A stretch of DNA of 64,000 nucleotides from Epiperipatus broadwayi (Eukaryota; Onychophora; Udeonychophora; Euonychophora; Peripatidae). Below the pieces are notes generated by a model. That model did not search any database and was not told the origin of the DNA. It saw nothing but the letters and a program-made list of their open reading frames with translations. The DNA lies in assembly GCA_028023455.1 (NCBI GenBank), contig JAQFVV010012477.1:677501-741500 (forward strand), written 5' to 3'. Shown here piece after piece: positions 44,693 to 53,689 of this stretch; position 1 is the stretch's first letter, and the number at the start of each line of letters is the position of its first letter. The translations under genes were made by a program, and so were the position numbers.

Positions 44693-44737
44693 CCACCAAG
44701 CGCTTTCGGGACAGTTACAGTCCCATATTCATGGTGA
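44693..44737 (-). ncRNA. Hammerhead-like motif, PLE-D 3' tail (degenerate core)
   Basis: On the minus strand: stem I CACC/GGTG, core ATGAATA (two changes from CUGANGA), a strong stem II GGGAC/GTCCC with loop TGTAACT, then GAAA and the palindromic stem III AGCGCT, with T at the predicted cleavage nucleotide. Helices are intact and only the first core box is damaged. Confidence 0.5.
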
Positions 44738-44849
44738 CTTATTCTATTATTAACTGAAAAATTATGCAAATTTTATGGAAATTTATGTGCAGATGTTACA
44801 TAGACCATTTACGAGATAGGGAATAGCAGGTCTCTCTTCTGTTGATTGC

Positions 44850-45446
44850 CTATGGGTCACCCGCAATGAAGTAAGCTTCCCTAACTTTACATTTGGGGTC
44901 ATTTGTTTCAGAGCAAATGACACTGGATGTGGTAGGTAGAAAAATGTGTCCAGTGTTTCTCTCATGCTTGACAAAATTCAAATTACCTTCAAACTTTGTT
45001 TTGGTTCTATTATAAAGGTATCGGTGTTGTGCTACTCTGGTAGTTTTGGTCTCTCCATAATATGTTGCCATACAATTTCTTTGGGGGCAGGTGATTTTGT
45101 ACACCACTTGAGGGGTGAGTTCAGGTTTGATACTGTCTTTGGTATTATTTATCAGTCTATTGGTGTTGGGAGGTGAACGGAAAGCGACTTCAAAGTCACA
45201 CGATAGTTGATTGATGAGGCTTTTAGCTGTAGAGTGAATGTATGGGATTAAGATTCTTGGTTTATTTTCTTTCTTGTAGTTGTGGTTTATTTCATAGAAA
45301 AAATTGTTAACTTTTCTGTTGATGGATGAATAAGTGTGTCCTATTTTTCTTAAATCAGTTATATAATTGATAAGATTTTTTTCTTTTATCTGCCTCGTAT
45401 TTGCACAAGTTATGGTTCCTAAACATGAATGAAGAGAGGGCTGCAA
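44850..45446 (-). CDS. PLE-D thumb and GIY-YIG endonuclease
   Basis: 198 codons: a helical linker (RQIKEKNLINYITDLRKIGH), RILIPYIHSTAKS, then the GIY-YIG domain VVYKITCPQRNCMATYYGET (GIY as VVY, YIG as YYG; two Cys between them), the TTRVAQHRY Arg/His block, HERNTGH, and the glutamate block VREAYFIAGDP. It ends in the expected place. It overlaps the RT frame by about 90 bp at the frameshift. Confidence 0.9.
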   Translation of the reverse strand: MQPSLHSCLGTITCANTRQIKEKNLINYITDLRKIGHTYSSINRKVNNFFYEINHNYKKENKPRILIPYIHSTAKSLINQLSCDFEVAFRSPPNTNRLINNTKDSIKPELTPQVVYKITCPQRNCMATYYGETKTTRVAQHRYLYNRTKTKFEGNLNFVKHERNTGHIFLPTTSSVICSETNDPKCKVREAYFIAGDP

Positions 45447-46266
45447 GTTTATGGGAGTGAGACGTGTAAGAATTAGGGTTTGTCAAACCCTGTACTTCCA
45501 AAAGTTTGACTACCATTTGGTAGTCTAGCTTAACTTTATTTTTACTAACACATATGTCAAGGTATTTGACCTGTTTGTCTTGGTTTTCCCAAGTTGTAGT
45601 AAAAGTAAGATTAGTTTTATTCTGGAGGCTATTGTGAAGGTTAATGATGATGTCTTCTGGGGCTGCAATAAATGTATCATCAATGTAGCATGTATATATC
45701 ATATGTGGGGCTGACATGAAGAATGCGGGTAGTATTAGCTTCTCATAATGGTCAAGTACAACACTTGCCATTATACCACTCAGTGGGAGGCCCATTGGCC
45801 ATCCATTGTTCATACTAAACCACTTATCCCTGAAAACAGCCATTATATTTAAATCAAGCCATTTTAAAAAATCAATGATGAATTTGGTTTGTGTAGGTGG
45901 GCAGTTTCTTGCAATTAATGTATCGTTGACTATTTCAATAGATTGTTTACAGTCAATGGAGCCGTATAGCTCAGCCACATCAAATGATGCGATTTTAAAA
46001 TTAGCTGGTATAAACATGTGTTTACTTTTTTCTACAAACATGAAAGATGATTTGATGGTATAATTGCCAAAGCCTAATGTATCAATAAGCCAGCGATTAA
46101 CCAAAACTGCCGTGTTGAAATAGTGTGCCCTTCCAAAATTAATCATAAGTCTTAAAGGTTTGTCAGGCTTGTGCAGCTTAATATTAGTGAAGATTCTAGG
46201 AGGAGAAGAGGTTGATAGGTATATATGAAAATATTTGGCCTTTGTAAAGATGCTGTCATGATTTAT
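45355..46266 (-). CDS. PLE-D reverse transcriptase
   Basis: Open from the TGA at 46267 to 45355. Motifs in order: TNIKLHKPDKPLRLMI, ASFDVAELYGSIDC (first catalytic Asp), NGWPMGLPLSGIMASVVLDHYE, the catalytic CYIDDTFIA with both Asp, VKYLDICVSK, and the thumb HKLAALSSFMFRNHNLCKYE. All catalytic residues are present. The frame shifts near 45440 into the endonuclease frame. Apart from the stops this is the most complete RT in the window. Confidence 0.9.
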   Translation of the reverse strand: MNHDSIFTKAKYFHIYLSTSSPPRIFTNIKLHKPDKPLRLMINFGRAHYFNTAVLVNRWLIDTLGFGNYTIKSSFMFVEKSKHMFIPANFKIASFDVAELYGSIDCKQSIEIVNDTLIARNCPPTQTKFIIDFLKWLDLNIMAVFRDKWFSMNNGWPMGLPLSGIMASVVLDHYEKLILPAFFMSAPHMIYTCYIDDTFIAAPEDIIINLHNSLQNKTNLTFTTTWENQDKQVKYLDICVSKNKVKLDYQMVVKLLEVQGLTNPNSYTSHSHKLAALSSFMFRNHNLCKYEADKRKKSYQLYN

Positions 46267-46593
46267 TCATAGTATAGTGGCTATAAATCTATCTCTATTA
46301 AGCCTATTGTTGAAATTATTTAGATTTACAAATTTTAATTTTTCGATTTGTGTATTAATCTTAATATTATATTCATTGTCATTTATCAATACAAATCTGT
46401 TCCTCTTGTCTTCTTTTAAGCAAATGATGGAATGGTCCACTAGAAATTGATTTGTGTTAGTAATTTTCTTGTTCCGATCATTAGAATAGTTGTTTAGCTG
46501 CTTATTCTTTATAGTTTTTGCTATCCAAGCGATAATTGGTTCCTTTAGTGGGTTGTCCATTAAAGCTGTTTCGACATCAGCAACAATTTCCAT
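46267..46593 (-). CDS. PLE-D N-terminal region
   Basis: 108 codons ending in TGA; translation past that stop in the same frame runs directly into the RT frame. It contains IICLKEDKRNRFVLINDNEYN, the counterpart of the conserved K-D-K/R-G/N block before the RT palm in PLE proteins. The start methionine is arbitrary because the frame also continues upstream past a TAG. Confidence 0.75.
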   Translation of the reverse strand: MEIVADVETALMDNPLKEPIIAWIAKTIKNKQLNNYSNDRNKKITNTNQFLVDHSIICLKEDKRNRFVLINDNEYNIKINTQIEKLKFVNLNNFNNRLNRDRFIATIL

Positions 46594-46889
46594 TTTGGGA
46601 TTCTTCTAGCATCCACCTATGAATTTTGGACATAATTCGAAAACCTCCTTAATCATGCATGGAATGTTTGTGTTTGTAAGGTTGACAAATGTGTTGCAGT
46701 TGAGTGCATCAAATTGAATATTTTGCTTTTTTGCCAAAAATTGTATTTTATTATTGAATTTCTTGAACAGACCATTCGTGTGTCTATTGCATCTGTCAGT
46801 AATAAATGGGGGGATCAGGTAGTTGTCGGAAATTATGTTCCATCTTCTCGTTTCTTTTTTTAAGGCTCTTTTGTTTGCATTTTGTTAAA

Positions 46890-47520
46890 TTTTCCTTTTA
46901 AATATTTATTTGTTAATAGATGACACCATGGTCATAAAAAAATTTTTGAAAATTTTTATTGTTTTGGCTAGTATTGTAATGCTATGTATGTATAAACAAT
47001 TGATTTAAAGTTGAATAAATGTTTTACTATAACAATTACTGTAGAAATTGAAAATGAAATATAATTAGTAGTTATATACTGATCTATTTATATTATGAAT
47101 CGTACTTATTTTTCTTCTTTAGATATTGTAGATATGATAATTTAATAGTCTAGCACTTAGATATTAAATATGCTTATACAGAGTTTAAAGATAAACTTTT
47201 CATAATATAATTGTACCAGATATACTTTTCACTTCATATTCATGATCAGTCTGCTGAGAACATTTGTCTTTGCTGATTTGGATACTGTTACTTTTTTGGC
47301 TCATTACATATTTACAATCATTTTGTGTAGTAAACCATGCCTCTTTCATTTCGCATTTGTGATCATTTCTCTCTTCACAAACAACTCTAACAGCACTCTG
47401 ATTACAGCTATTGTCTTTTTCTCTCTCATGATTGAAAAGATCAATGAATTAGATGTTCTCACTCTTAGATTTTTTATATATTAATGAGTGTTGAGTCATT
47501 TTGGTTTTAAGATTTGCCAT
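46890..47520. other. AT-rich spacer, no gene seen
   Basis: An 80-codon frame at 47242-47484 is rich in Phe, Leu, Ile and Thr and has no recognisable motif; I do not call it a gene. Confidence 0.45.
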
Positions 47521-47529
47521 AGTTTCCCC

Positions 47530-47553
47530 ATAATATATATATATATATTTCCC

Positions 47554-47606
<53 letters not shown>
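47530..47606. repeat. (TA)n tract at the 3' end of PLE-E left arm
   Basis: Two TA runs separated by 'tttccctatttta'. The PLE-E tail ends directly against it. Confidence 0.95.
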
Positions 47607-47609
<3 letters not shown>

Positions 47610-47675
47610 TTTAAAATTAAATATATTCAATTTATAGACAACTAAATACTTAAAATATATAAATAATAAATTTAT

Positions 47676-47724
47676 TAATATCTAATCGATTTTCGTTCAA
47701 AATATGAACCTTATCAAGATATTA
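47676..47724 (-). ncRNA. Hammerhead-like motif, PLE-E left arm
   Basis: This is the exact mirror of 51191-51239: stem I TAATATC/GATATTA (7 perfect pairs), stem II GTTCA/TGAAC, GAAA, palindromic stem III AATCGATT, predicted cleavage after A. The first core box is TTGATAA, two transitions away from CUGANGA. Confidence 0.5.
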
Positions 47725-48170
47725 CAACAATTGAAAAAAATTTTTCACGTGATTTACATATCATATATAGGTCAAACTTAACAATAAAGATGTTTTTAAA
47801 TTTTCCAATTTTTATTTAATGACCATTTTCCACCTAACTTAACCGACCCTTGTACTAAATTTATACATTTCTCTTTATTTTCGTGTATAAGATCGGAAGA
47901 TCTCACACGTCTTTTCTTTCTTTATAATTTTTACAATATTTGATGACTTCAATACTTTCTTCACAATTCATAATGTGTCCTGTTTCTAAAAAATGGCAAA
48001 ATGGACCTGATTTAATATCTTTTCTTTTTATAGCTCTGTCATGCTCTTTACCCCTTTCTGTTTTACTTTTGCTGACTGACCTATGTATATCATCTTGCAT
48101 ATTTTACAAATAATTTTATATATTATTCCTATCCTATCATTCTTATCATTCCTTATTTTAGAATTACTTA

Positions 48171-49114
48171 CTAGTTTTTTAAAGATTTACTATTTTTCCA
48201 TCCAATACCTATATTAAGATTTATTTTTTCTTTTCTATCATTTAGAATTTCATATACATCCTTAGAATATGGAATAGAAATCCATTTCTTATTTTTTCTT
48301 TCAATTTTATTGCTAACTTTTTTATATCTATTTTTATTTATTAAAATATTTTTTACAACTTTACTATTATATCCATATTCAATGTATTCATCTTGGATTT
48401 TCAATTTTTGCTCCATTGCATCTTTATCATTTAATGTAAGCCTATCATTTTTTTCTTTTAACCCTATTAGTACCCCCATTTTTTGACACCAAGGTTGATA
48501 AGATTCTGGATGTATCATTCCTCTAACATTTTTATTTTTTATGTAGTGCTTTATATTAATCATTCCATTTTCATCCTTTTTTATTAATAAATCTAAATAT
48601 TTTATTCCTTCTTCATTATTTTCTATAGTAAATTTAATATTAAACATATTTTTATTAAGCTCATTAAAAGCTTTCATTATGCTTCTTCCATTTCCTACAA
48701 CTAAAATATCATCCACATACCTAAAATACTTTATAATTTCTCCATTTTCGATATACCTATCAATTATTTTCCGATCTCAATCCAATCAACCATAGTTGAT
48801 GCCATTATTCCACTTATTGAACAGCCCATTATCCATCCTTTATCAATACTCCAAAATTCATTATTATATTTAACATATAATGTCTCATTAATCATGATTA
48901 AAACTTCTTCTATTATTTGTATCCATTCTTTTGAAATTATCTTCTCATCTTTGACTTTTCTAATTACAATGTTAATACTTTCTATCCTAGAAACACTTTG
49001 ATACATTTTTTCTATATCAAATGATGCTACATTACCATTTCTATTTAATTTAACTGTATTCAAACTTTTTAGTACTTCCTCAGAATTTTTGACACAATAC
49101 TTTCCATAACCCAT
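48171..49114 (-). pseudogene. PLE-E reverse transcriptase palm, split by a 2-bp insertion
   Basis: 48764-49114 encodes ASFDIEKMYQSV (first catalytic Asp) and GWIMGCSISGIMAST. 48171-48716 encodes VDDILVVG (catalytic Asp pair) through the thumb to NIGIGWKNSKSLKN. Against the right arm, the left arm reads GAGATCGGAAAATA where the right has GAGCAGAAAATA, a 2-bp difference that breaks the frame just before the YVDD block. Confidence 0.85.
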
Positions 49115-49848
49115 ACCATCCGAAGTTTTCTATATATAAGATTACACATTTTTTTAATATATAATCATTAAAATCCAATATTAATCGTACAGGCATATTT
49201 TCTTTATGAGTTTTTATATTTCCAAATACCATAGGATGTTCAAACGCAGTTGGATATAATAACTTATATTCATTATTATCAATCAACTTAGTTTCTCTCA
49301 TTCTTTGTAATATTTTTATATATTTATATTTAATTAAAATACTTGGATTCTTTTCTATTTTTACAAAATCCTGTTTGATCAAGTCATTTTTAATTTTATC
49401 TTCATAGTCTTCTTTATTTAATATTACAAACCTAGATCCTTTATCTTCAATAGTAATAATTAAATTTTCTTTTTTAACTTTTTCAATAATTTCCTTAATT
49501 GTTTGTTTATCTTTCCATTCACTTTTACATACATGTTGAAATTTTTTATTAATTACATTATTAATTTTTGACTGCAAATTAATTTTCTCCATATCTTTAA
49601 TATTTGCAGCTTCAATACTAACTACTGTCTTTTTATCCGTATCCATATCCTTAAATGGTATATACTTTGGTCCTTTTTCTAACATCCTCATTTGGTTATT
49701 TGAAAATTTACTTCTTGAAATATTTATTAATTTATTATAATTACTATCATTTCTATTATAATCAATTACAGATTCTTCATTTTTCCTTATCCCATATATT
49801 CTTTTATTTTTATAAAATAACCAATTCCAAAATTCTGAGGAAGTACTA
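49080..49848 (-). CDS. PLE-E N-terminal region to RT start
   Basis: The frame is open to the 5' truncation point (49848) without an initiator. It contains the conserved LEKGPKYIPF block, long charged helices, IEDKGSRFVILNKEDYEDKI (K-G-S block before the RT) and FGNIKTHKENMPVRLIL, the first RT fingers block. It frameshifts near 49100 just before the next RT block. Confidence 0.82.
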
Positions 49849-49854
49849 AAAAGT

Positions 49855-50676
49855 TTGAATACAGTTAAATTAAATAGAAATGGTAATGTAGCATCATTTG
49901 ATATAGAAAAAATGTATCAAAGTGTTTCTAGGATAGAAAGTATTAACATTGTAATTAGAAAAGTCAAAGATGAGAAGATAATTTCAAAAGAATGGATACA
50001 AATAATAGAAGAAGTTTTAATCATGATTAATGAGACATTATATGTTAAATATAATAATGAATTTTGGAGTATTGATAAAGGATGGATAATGGGCTGTTCA
50101 ATAAGTGGAATAATGGCATCAACTATGGTTGATTGGATTGAGCAGAAAATAATTGATAGGTATATCGAAAATGGAGAAATTATAAAGTATTTTAGGTATG
50201 TGGATGATATTTTAGTTGTAGGAAATGGAAGAAGCATAATGAAAGCTTTTAATGAGCTTAATAAAAATATGTTTAATATTAAATTTACTATAGAAAATAA
50301 TGAAGAAGGAATAAAATATTTAGATTTATTAATAAAAAAGGATGAAAATGGAATGATTAATATAAAGCACTACATAAAAAATAAAAATGTTAGAGGAATG
50401 ATACATCCAGAATCTTATCAACCTTGGTGTCAAAAAATGGGGGTACTAATAGGGTTAAAGGAAAAAAAAAATGATAGGCTTACATTAAATGATAAAGATG
50501 CAATGGAGCAAAAATTGAAAATCCAAGATGAATACATTGAATATGGATATAATAGTAAAGTTGTAAAAAATATTTTAATAAATAAAAATAGATATAAAAA
50601 GTTAGCAATAAAATTGAAAGAAAAAATAAGAAATGGATTTCTATTCCATATTCTAAGGATGTATATGAAATTCTAA
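49855..50676 (+). CDS. PLE-E reverse transcriptase, 5'-truncated
   Basis: 273 codons with an uninterrupted RT palm: first Asp in ASFDIEK, GWIMGCSISGIMASTMVDWIE, both Asp in FRYVDDILVVG, KYLDLLIKK, and the WCQKMGVLIGLKEK thumb block. It lacks the N-terminal region and the first fingers block because of truncation at the inverted junction. The C-terminal end is out of frame after a one-base loss in an A run relative to the left arm. Confidence 0.88.
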   Translation: MNTVKLNRNGNVASFDIEKMYQSVSRIESINIVIRKVKDEKIISKEWIQIIEEVLIMINETLYVKYNNEFWSIDKGWIMGCSISGIMASTMVDWIEQKIIDRYIENGEIIKYFRYVDDILVVGNGRSIMKAFNELNKNMFNIKFTIENNEEGIKYLDLLIKKDENGMINIKHYIKNKNVRGMIHPESYQPWCQKMGVLIGLKEKKNDRLTLNDKDAMEQKLKIQDEYIEYGYNSKVVKNILINKNRYKKLAIKLKEKIRNGFLFHILRMYMKF

Positions 50677-50789
50677 ATGATAGAAAAGAAAAAATAAATC
50701 TTAATATAGGTATTGGATGGAAAAATAGTAAATCTTTAAAAAAACTAGTAAGTAATTCTAAAATAAGGAATGATAAGAATGATAGGATA

Positions 50790-51119
50790 GGAATAATATA
50801 TAAAATTATTTGTAAAATATGCAAGATGATATACATAGGTCAGTCAGCAAAAAGTAAAACAGAAAGGGGTAAAGAGCATGACAGAGCTATAAAAAGAAAA
50901 GATATTAAATCAGGTCCATTTTGCCATTTTTTAGAAACAGGACACATTATGAATTGTGAAGAAAGTATTGAAGTCATCAAATATTGTAAAAATTATAAAG
51001 AAAGAAAAGTATATGAAACATTGTATATACATGAAAATAAAGAGAAATGTATAAATTTAGTACAAGGGTCGGTTAAGTTAGGTGGAAAATGGTCATTAAA
51101 TAAAAATTGGAAAATTTAA
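50790..51119 (+). CDS. PLE-E GIY-YIG endonuclease
   Basis: An open stretch containing GIIYKIICKICKMIYIGQS (GIY and YIG intact, two Cys between), KTERGKEHDRAI (Arg and His), HFLETGHIM, and YETLYIHENKEKC (candidate catalytic Glu), ending with a basic tail LGGKWSLNKNWKI and TAA. It has no start of its own and would normally be the C-terminal domain of the PLE protein. Confidence 0.88.
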   Translation, partial: GIIYKIICKICKMIYIGQSAKSKTERGKEHDRAIKRKDIKSGPFCHFLETGHIMNCEESIEVIKYCKNYKERKVYETLYIHENKEKCINLVQGSVKLGGKWSLNKNWKI

Positions 51120-51190
51120 AAACATCTTTATTGTTAAGTTTGACCTATATATGATATGTAAATCACGTGAAAAATTTTTTTCAATTGTTG

Positions 51191-51239
51191 TAATATCTTG
51201 ATAAGGTTCATATTTTGAACGAAAATCGATTAGATATTA
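51191..51239 (+). ncRNA. Hammerhead-like motif, PLE-E right arm
   Basis: Stem I 51191-51197 with 51233-51239 (7 perfect pairs). First core box TTGATAA 51198-51204. Stem II 51206-51210 with 51216-51220. G-A-A at 51221-51223. Palindromic stem III 51224-51231. Predicted cleavage nucleotide A at 51232. The helices are excellent and the first core box is non-canonical. Confidence 0.55.
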
Positions 51240-51356
51240 ATAAATTTATTATTTATATATTTTAAGTATTTAGTTGTCTATAAATTGAATATATTTAATT
51301 TTAAAGAATAGTATATCAGAAAGACAACATAATGGTTTTGTAATGCCATCATTGTG

Positions 51357-51358
<2 letters not shown>

Positions 51359-51401
<43 letters not shown>
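51359..51401. repeat. (TA)n microsatellite
   Basis: About 42 bp of AT dinucleotides about 50 bp beyond the PLE-E right arm. Confidence 0.95.
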
Positions 51402-51402
<1 letters not shown>

Positions 51403-52518
51403 ATAGTCTTTTTGACTGCAGCTTATAGCATATACCACATTGGATCAGTTTACTGTTAAAATTTTGTCCTTTGTATTGTTAATGAGCTTATTTAAATTTA
51501 TAAGAATTATGAATCCAATAAGTAATGTTTGTTATATACCAAATTAAAAGTTATATAAAATAATGTATTTTTACTAGAGATAGAATCATCAGAAATATGA
51601 TGGGTTCTGATTTCACCATTTATTTTTCTTTTTAGTTGTTAAATTAACTATGGTTTTCTAAAATTTGAAAAAATCAGGTGAACTTATAATTTATACTGAT
51701 TACTGCCTATACAAAACAGAACAATTGGGTTTATAATATTATCTTATAATTAGTATCCCTGATTAATTCTATCTATCATGTTTACATTGTTACTTGGCCA
51801 TTCGAGCAAAAACCGAAAGAGAGAGAGAGAAAATACTGAAAACTTTATATTCCATATTAACTTATGTGTTATTAGTAGCAGTTAAACATATTGAGGAAAC
51901 ATATAAATGATCTTTGAAATACCATAAAATAATAATTACAATTAAAATGCCTGTCACAAATTTTTATATGCAATAAATAAATTTTATATTCAGAAGATTT
52001 TATTAAACAACCTTAATTACCCGTCTTAAATATACATTTAAAATTTAAAAAAAAAATTTAGATATAAAAAAATAAAACTTTATAAAAATTGAAAATATAT
52101 ATGGCCTATCAATTAAAACATTTGTATATATTTCTTAATATTTTTATATTTATAAAAAAAATGTTTCTCCGATAGAGGCATAAACTAAGAAATACATAAA
52201 CACATAAAAACATCTCTTTTTAAAACCTTAAGCTGATATTACTTGCAGAAAAGACTGCCACAATAAGCATTTATTTCTTATTTGAATACTTCTTTGATTT
52301 AAAAACGAAATCCTAGTGAAATTTCATAGCATTTATGAAATAAATTTTTATCGTAGAAAAAAAAATATACAATATTTTTTCCATTTATATATTGCAATCC
52401 ATTATTTTTCAAACTAACCAAACTTTATGTAAATTTAGATAAAATATCCATTGTGTAAAAGTAATGAATATAAGAGAAAACACTATAAAATGTTGCTGCC
52501 AGTTTTAAAAAGCATCTC
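51402..52518. other. AT-rich spacer, no gene seen
   Basis: No frame, repeat partner or RNA found. A short GA run occurs near 51819-51830. Confidence 0.5.
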
Positions 52519-52534
52519 AATATGAATGAACGAT

Positions 52535-52636
52535 GTCAAGCATTGTGGTCGAGAGGTCGGCGACAGCTGCTTTACAAGCAGTTGTCCCGGGTTAGTGGGT
52601 TCGCTTCCCGGCTGATGCTATGACACATGTGAAAAA
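52535..52636 (+). mobile_element. Young tRNA-derived SINE with 16-bp target duplication
   Basis: AATATGAATGAACGAT is repeated exactly at 52519-52534 and 52637-52652. The body has a degenerate A-box (GTGGTCGAGAGG), an anticodon-arm-like CTGCTTTACAAGCAG hairpin whose loop fits Val (TAC), GGGTTCGCTTCCCGG as T-arm/B-box-like text, a CTGATGCTATGACACATG tail and a short A-rich end. At about 102 bp it is very short for a SINE. It relies on a LINE for mobility. Confidence 0.85.
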
Positions 52637-53204
52637 AATATGAATGAACGATATGAATAGAATTAATTAAATGTAGTTGATGCAGGAAATGGTATTGGTT
52701 GAACACTTTTTTTTTTCATTATTTCAAAATCAGTAGATTTATAGCATTCTGAAACTCAAATATATATATATGCATATAAAACTACTTTGCTTTAATATTG
52801 TGTTGAATTTGAATAGGGAAGTTTCTGTTTGGTTAAATTATGTATTAGATAAATATAGCAGATTATTTTAAAATGATATATATATATATAATATATGGAA
52901 ATTGAATCCAGACTTTCAAGCCCCCACGTACCAATAAAATATATTTGTATTAAAAATATGATCTGTATTTATATAATGATGACAAACATTGTTATACTAA
53001 AGTTTTAGAGATTTTTCTCTCACTAATTATTTTTGACAAAACTTGGATTTATATTCATATAAATCATGGAAGTATTTTTTAGACAACTAATTTCTAGCCA
53101 TATTTAAATTTTGTTTCAGCAACACAATTCATATCCAATCAAACTATCAATCCAGTTATGTTCAATAACTAATGTATGTGGCTATAGGATAGAAGAGACA
53201 ATAA

Positions 53205-53320
53205 TAATAATGATAACAACAACAATAATAATAATAATAATAATAATAAGAATAATAATAATAATGATGATGATGATGATGATAGTAGTAGTAGTAGTAA
53301 TAGTAGTAACAATAGCCCCA
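53205..53320. repeat. Compound trinucleotide microsatellite (AAT)n, (GAT)n, (AGT)n
   Basis: About 115 bp of AAT units interrupted by AAC and AAG variants, then GAT units, then AGT units. Frames crossing it (for example runs of Ile or Leu) are artefacts. Confidence 0.97.
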
Positions 53321-53689
53321 CAGAAAACCTAAGTCTTGTCTCCATCTTTATTACAAAAACTATTATTTCAAATCCTAAAATTTGCATAATATTAGTTTTT
53401 TAAAAATAAATTTCAAGCCATCACAAAGTCGGAATTTGACCTAATTAGATAACACTTGATTTATATAAAAATTTCAGTGTGTATAAAAGATAATTCACAA
53501 AAATAAATATTTAATTAATAGCAGTAAACCTTAATATTTTAGAAAACAAGCAACACTTTTCAGATTTAGTCCCCAAAAATCCATTTAAAATATGCAATAT
53601 TTCAGATAATTTTAACATATATTGAAACAACTAATAACAATTAACTATATCACACATCTTTTCTAAGGTAATTCTAAATCTACTAAAGC

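Larger units (their letters stand above)
44640..46885 (-). mobile_element. Penelope-like element PLE-D, nearly full length
   Basis: A single copy on the minus strand with N-terminal region, RT and GIY-YIG endonuclease in order, interrupted by two in-frame stops (TAG near 46605, TGA at 46267-46269) and one frameshift near 45440. The upstream part before MEIVADVETA reads as a continuing PLE N-terminal region (ITDRCNRHTNGLFKKF). The 3' tail contains a hammerhead-like motif and ends at a TA tract (44627-44639). It is the only PLE in the window without an inverted partner. Confidence 0.92.
47606..49848 (-). mobile_element. Penelope-like element PLE-E, long left arm of inverted pair
   Basis: The minus-strand frames read, 5' to 3': 49080-49848 (N-terminal region, including NNQMRMLEKGPKYIP and the ITIEDKGSRFVILNKEDY block, then NIKTHKENMPVRLI); 48764-49114 (ASFDIEKMYQSVSR, DKGWIMGCSISGIMAS); 48171-48716 (VDDILVVGNG, KYLDLLIKKD, WCQKMGVL); then GIY-YIG IIYKIICKICKMIYIGQS and 47903-48100. 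Frame breaks occur near 49085, 48765 and in the endonuclease. The tail carries a hammerhead-like motif. The last 1.47 kb is nearly identical to the right arm. Confidence 0.93.
49833..51308 (+). mobile_element. Penelope-like element PLE-E, right arm of inverted pair
   Basis: The + strand copy starts at 'aattctgaggaagtac' and is nearly identical to the reverse complement of 47606-49085. Frame 49855-50676 (273 codons) keeps the RT palm in one frame, including ASFDIEKMYQSV, GWIMGCSISG, RYVDDILVVG and KYLDLLIKKD. A one-base difference in an A run near 50598 shifts the frame in the thumb. GIY-YIG resumes at about 50790-51119 (IIYKIICKICKMIYIGQS, HDRAIKRKD, FLETGH, YETLYIHENK) and is intact. Confidence 0.93.

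Noticed and set aside
50237-50836. Minus-strand frames at 49917-50237 and 50480-50836
   Set aside because: Antisense of the PLE-E right arm.
52535-52636. Functional tRNA-Val gene
   Set aside because: The acceptor stem does not close, the T-arm has changes, and target duplications flank it, so it is a SINE.
53111-53387. Frames of repeated Ile, Met, Val or Leu, Ser
   Set aside because: They arise from the trinucleotide microsatellite at 53205-53320.
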